Shown: positions 31,812-32,407 of the stretch, piece by piece
Layout of the letters: each line of letters starts with the position of its first letter
Position numbering within the stretch: position 1 is the first letter of the stretch
Made by a program: the position numbers and the translations under genes
Assembly (NCBI GenBank): GCA_026645935.1
Contig: JAPKMP010000033.1
Coordinates: 1-32,407, forward strand
Source of the DNA: Candidatus Villigracilaceae bacterium
GTDB taxonomy: Bacteria; Chloroflexota; Anaerolineae; Anaerolineales; Villigracilaceae
Length of the DNA: 32,407 nucleotides
Direction: 5' to 3'
Notes under the pieces: model-generated
The model's input: the letters and a program-made list of their open reading frames with translations, nothing else
Told to the model about the DNA's origin: nothing
Databases searched by the model: none

Positions 31812-32407
31812 ATGAATCTCTCCAACGATAAAAAGAATGACGCGCTGCAGCTAGACGAGAAAACCAACGTCGAAGAACCGTTGCTAGCCCAACTCGAAGC
31901 GCAAGGCTGGGATGTCATTCGGCTCAAGCAGGTGCAACAGCCGAGCGAATCCTTTCGGCAGGATTTCAGACAGGTGGTGTTAATCCCCAAGTTGGAAGAA
32001 GCGTTGCGGAAGATCAATCCGTTATTGGAAGATGACCAAGTCGCTGAGTGTGTGACGCGTATCACGACTTTCCAGCAAAGCACGTTGATCGAAAACAACC
32101 AGAAAGTTCTGCGTCTGATATTGGAAAATACATCGGTGGCAAAAAATCGCAAGACGGGCGAAAAGAGTCCCACTGTCCGCTATGTGGATTTCAAAGAAGT
32201 CAAGAATAACTCCTTCATTGCCATCTCGCAGTTTAAAGTCCGCGTACTGGGGACGGAAAATCACATCGTTCCTGACATCACTCTATTTCTGAACGGCTTG
32301 CCCGTCGCAGTCATCGAAGCCAAGTCAAGCAAAGTGCAAGACCCAATGGGTGAAGCCATTGACCAACTCATGCGTTACAGTGAACAGCGCAACATGAGCG
32401 GCGAAGG
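31812..32407 (+). CDS. hsdR: Type I restriction endonuclease subunit R, N-terminal part (runs off the window)
   Basis: The first 198 codons of HsdR, open to the end of the window. After a charged N-terminus (VEEPLLAQLEAQGWDVIRLK) comes the PD-(D/E)xK nuclease region: VPDITLFLNG (Asp155) and VAVIEAKSSKVQDPMGEAIDQLMRY (Glu169-Ala-Lys171), preceded by FKEVKNNSFIAISQF. The helicase/translocase domains would lie beyond the window. HsdR cleaves unmodified DNA after ATP-driven translocation, in complex with HsdM and HsdS. AGGTGGGC lies just before the ATG, 18 bases after the stop of the DUF262 gene, so it belongs to the same operon. Confidence 0.92.
   Translation, partial: MNLSNDKKNDALQLDEKTNVEEPLLAQLEAQGWDVIRLKQVQQPSESFRQDFRQVVLIPKLEEALRKINPLLEDDQVAECVTRITTFQQSTLIENNQKVLRLILENTSVAKNRKTGEKSPTVRYVDFKEVKNNSFIAISQFKVRVLGTENHIVPDITLFLNGLPVAVIEAKSSKVQDPMGEAIDQLMRYSEQRNMSGE

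Overview
The window looks like a chromosomal segment of a Chloroflexota bacterium, probably class Anaerolineae. This is an inference from gene content and style: a MalT-type LuxR regulator, lipoproteins with Pro/Thr linkers, a GH114-like protein, a DUF6295-like protein, a FeoB split into two genes, and extragenic repeats of the TCATTGCGAG type. No 16S rRNA or other formal marker is present. I saw no tRNA, rRNA or CRISPR array.

Region 1 (1-8.3 kb, nearly all minus strand): a LuxR/MalT-type regulator, an isoprenylcysteine-methyltransferase-like membrane protein, an aminotransferase followed by ATP-type PEP carboxykinase (pckA), and a secreted double-HKD phospholipase D-like lipoprotein. Intrinsic terminators separate most units. 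Region 2 (8.3-9.7 kb): fabD and rpmF (L32), each with its own terminator. rpmF has a near-consensus promoter that overlaps a divergent promoter for the next unit.

Region 3 (9.7-15.8 kb, plus strand): three overlapping genes (SpoIIE-type phosphatase, a two-helix membrane protein with RCK domains, a small P-loop protein), then secD-secF with promoter and terminator, then a GH114-like lipoprotein and a LysE-family exporter. Region 4 (15.8-20.9 kb, minus strand): a diguanylate cyclase with duplicated PAS modules and a ferrous-iron locus, dtxR-feoA-feoB(G domain)-feoB(membrane)-feoC. A perfect 16-bp palindrome over the dtxR promoter is the probable iron-responsive operator.

Region 5 (20.9-24.6 kb): a dienelactone hydrolase, a DUF6295-like protein, a membrane-anchored secreted protein, a 45-aa Lys-rich protein with its own promoter and terminator, and a Cys-containing secreted lipoprotein. 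It ends in a 560-bp gene-free stretch holding a 139-bp palindromic MITE-like element.

Region 6 (24.6-32.4 kb, plus strand, cut by the window end) is a type I restriction-modification island: hsdM, hsdS, an 84-aa unknown protein that overlaps hsdS, a single-motif PLD-fold nuclease candidate, a DUF262/DUF1524 (GmrSD-like) protein, and the start of hsdR. From the end of hsdM onward the DNA is visibly richer in A+T than the rest of the window, and hsdS is a composition mosaic. The three extra genes between hsdS and hsdR look like additional defence functions carried inside the operon. This is the most interesting system in the window.
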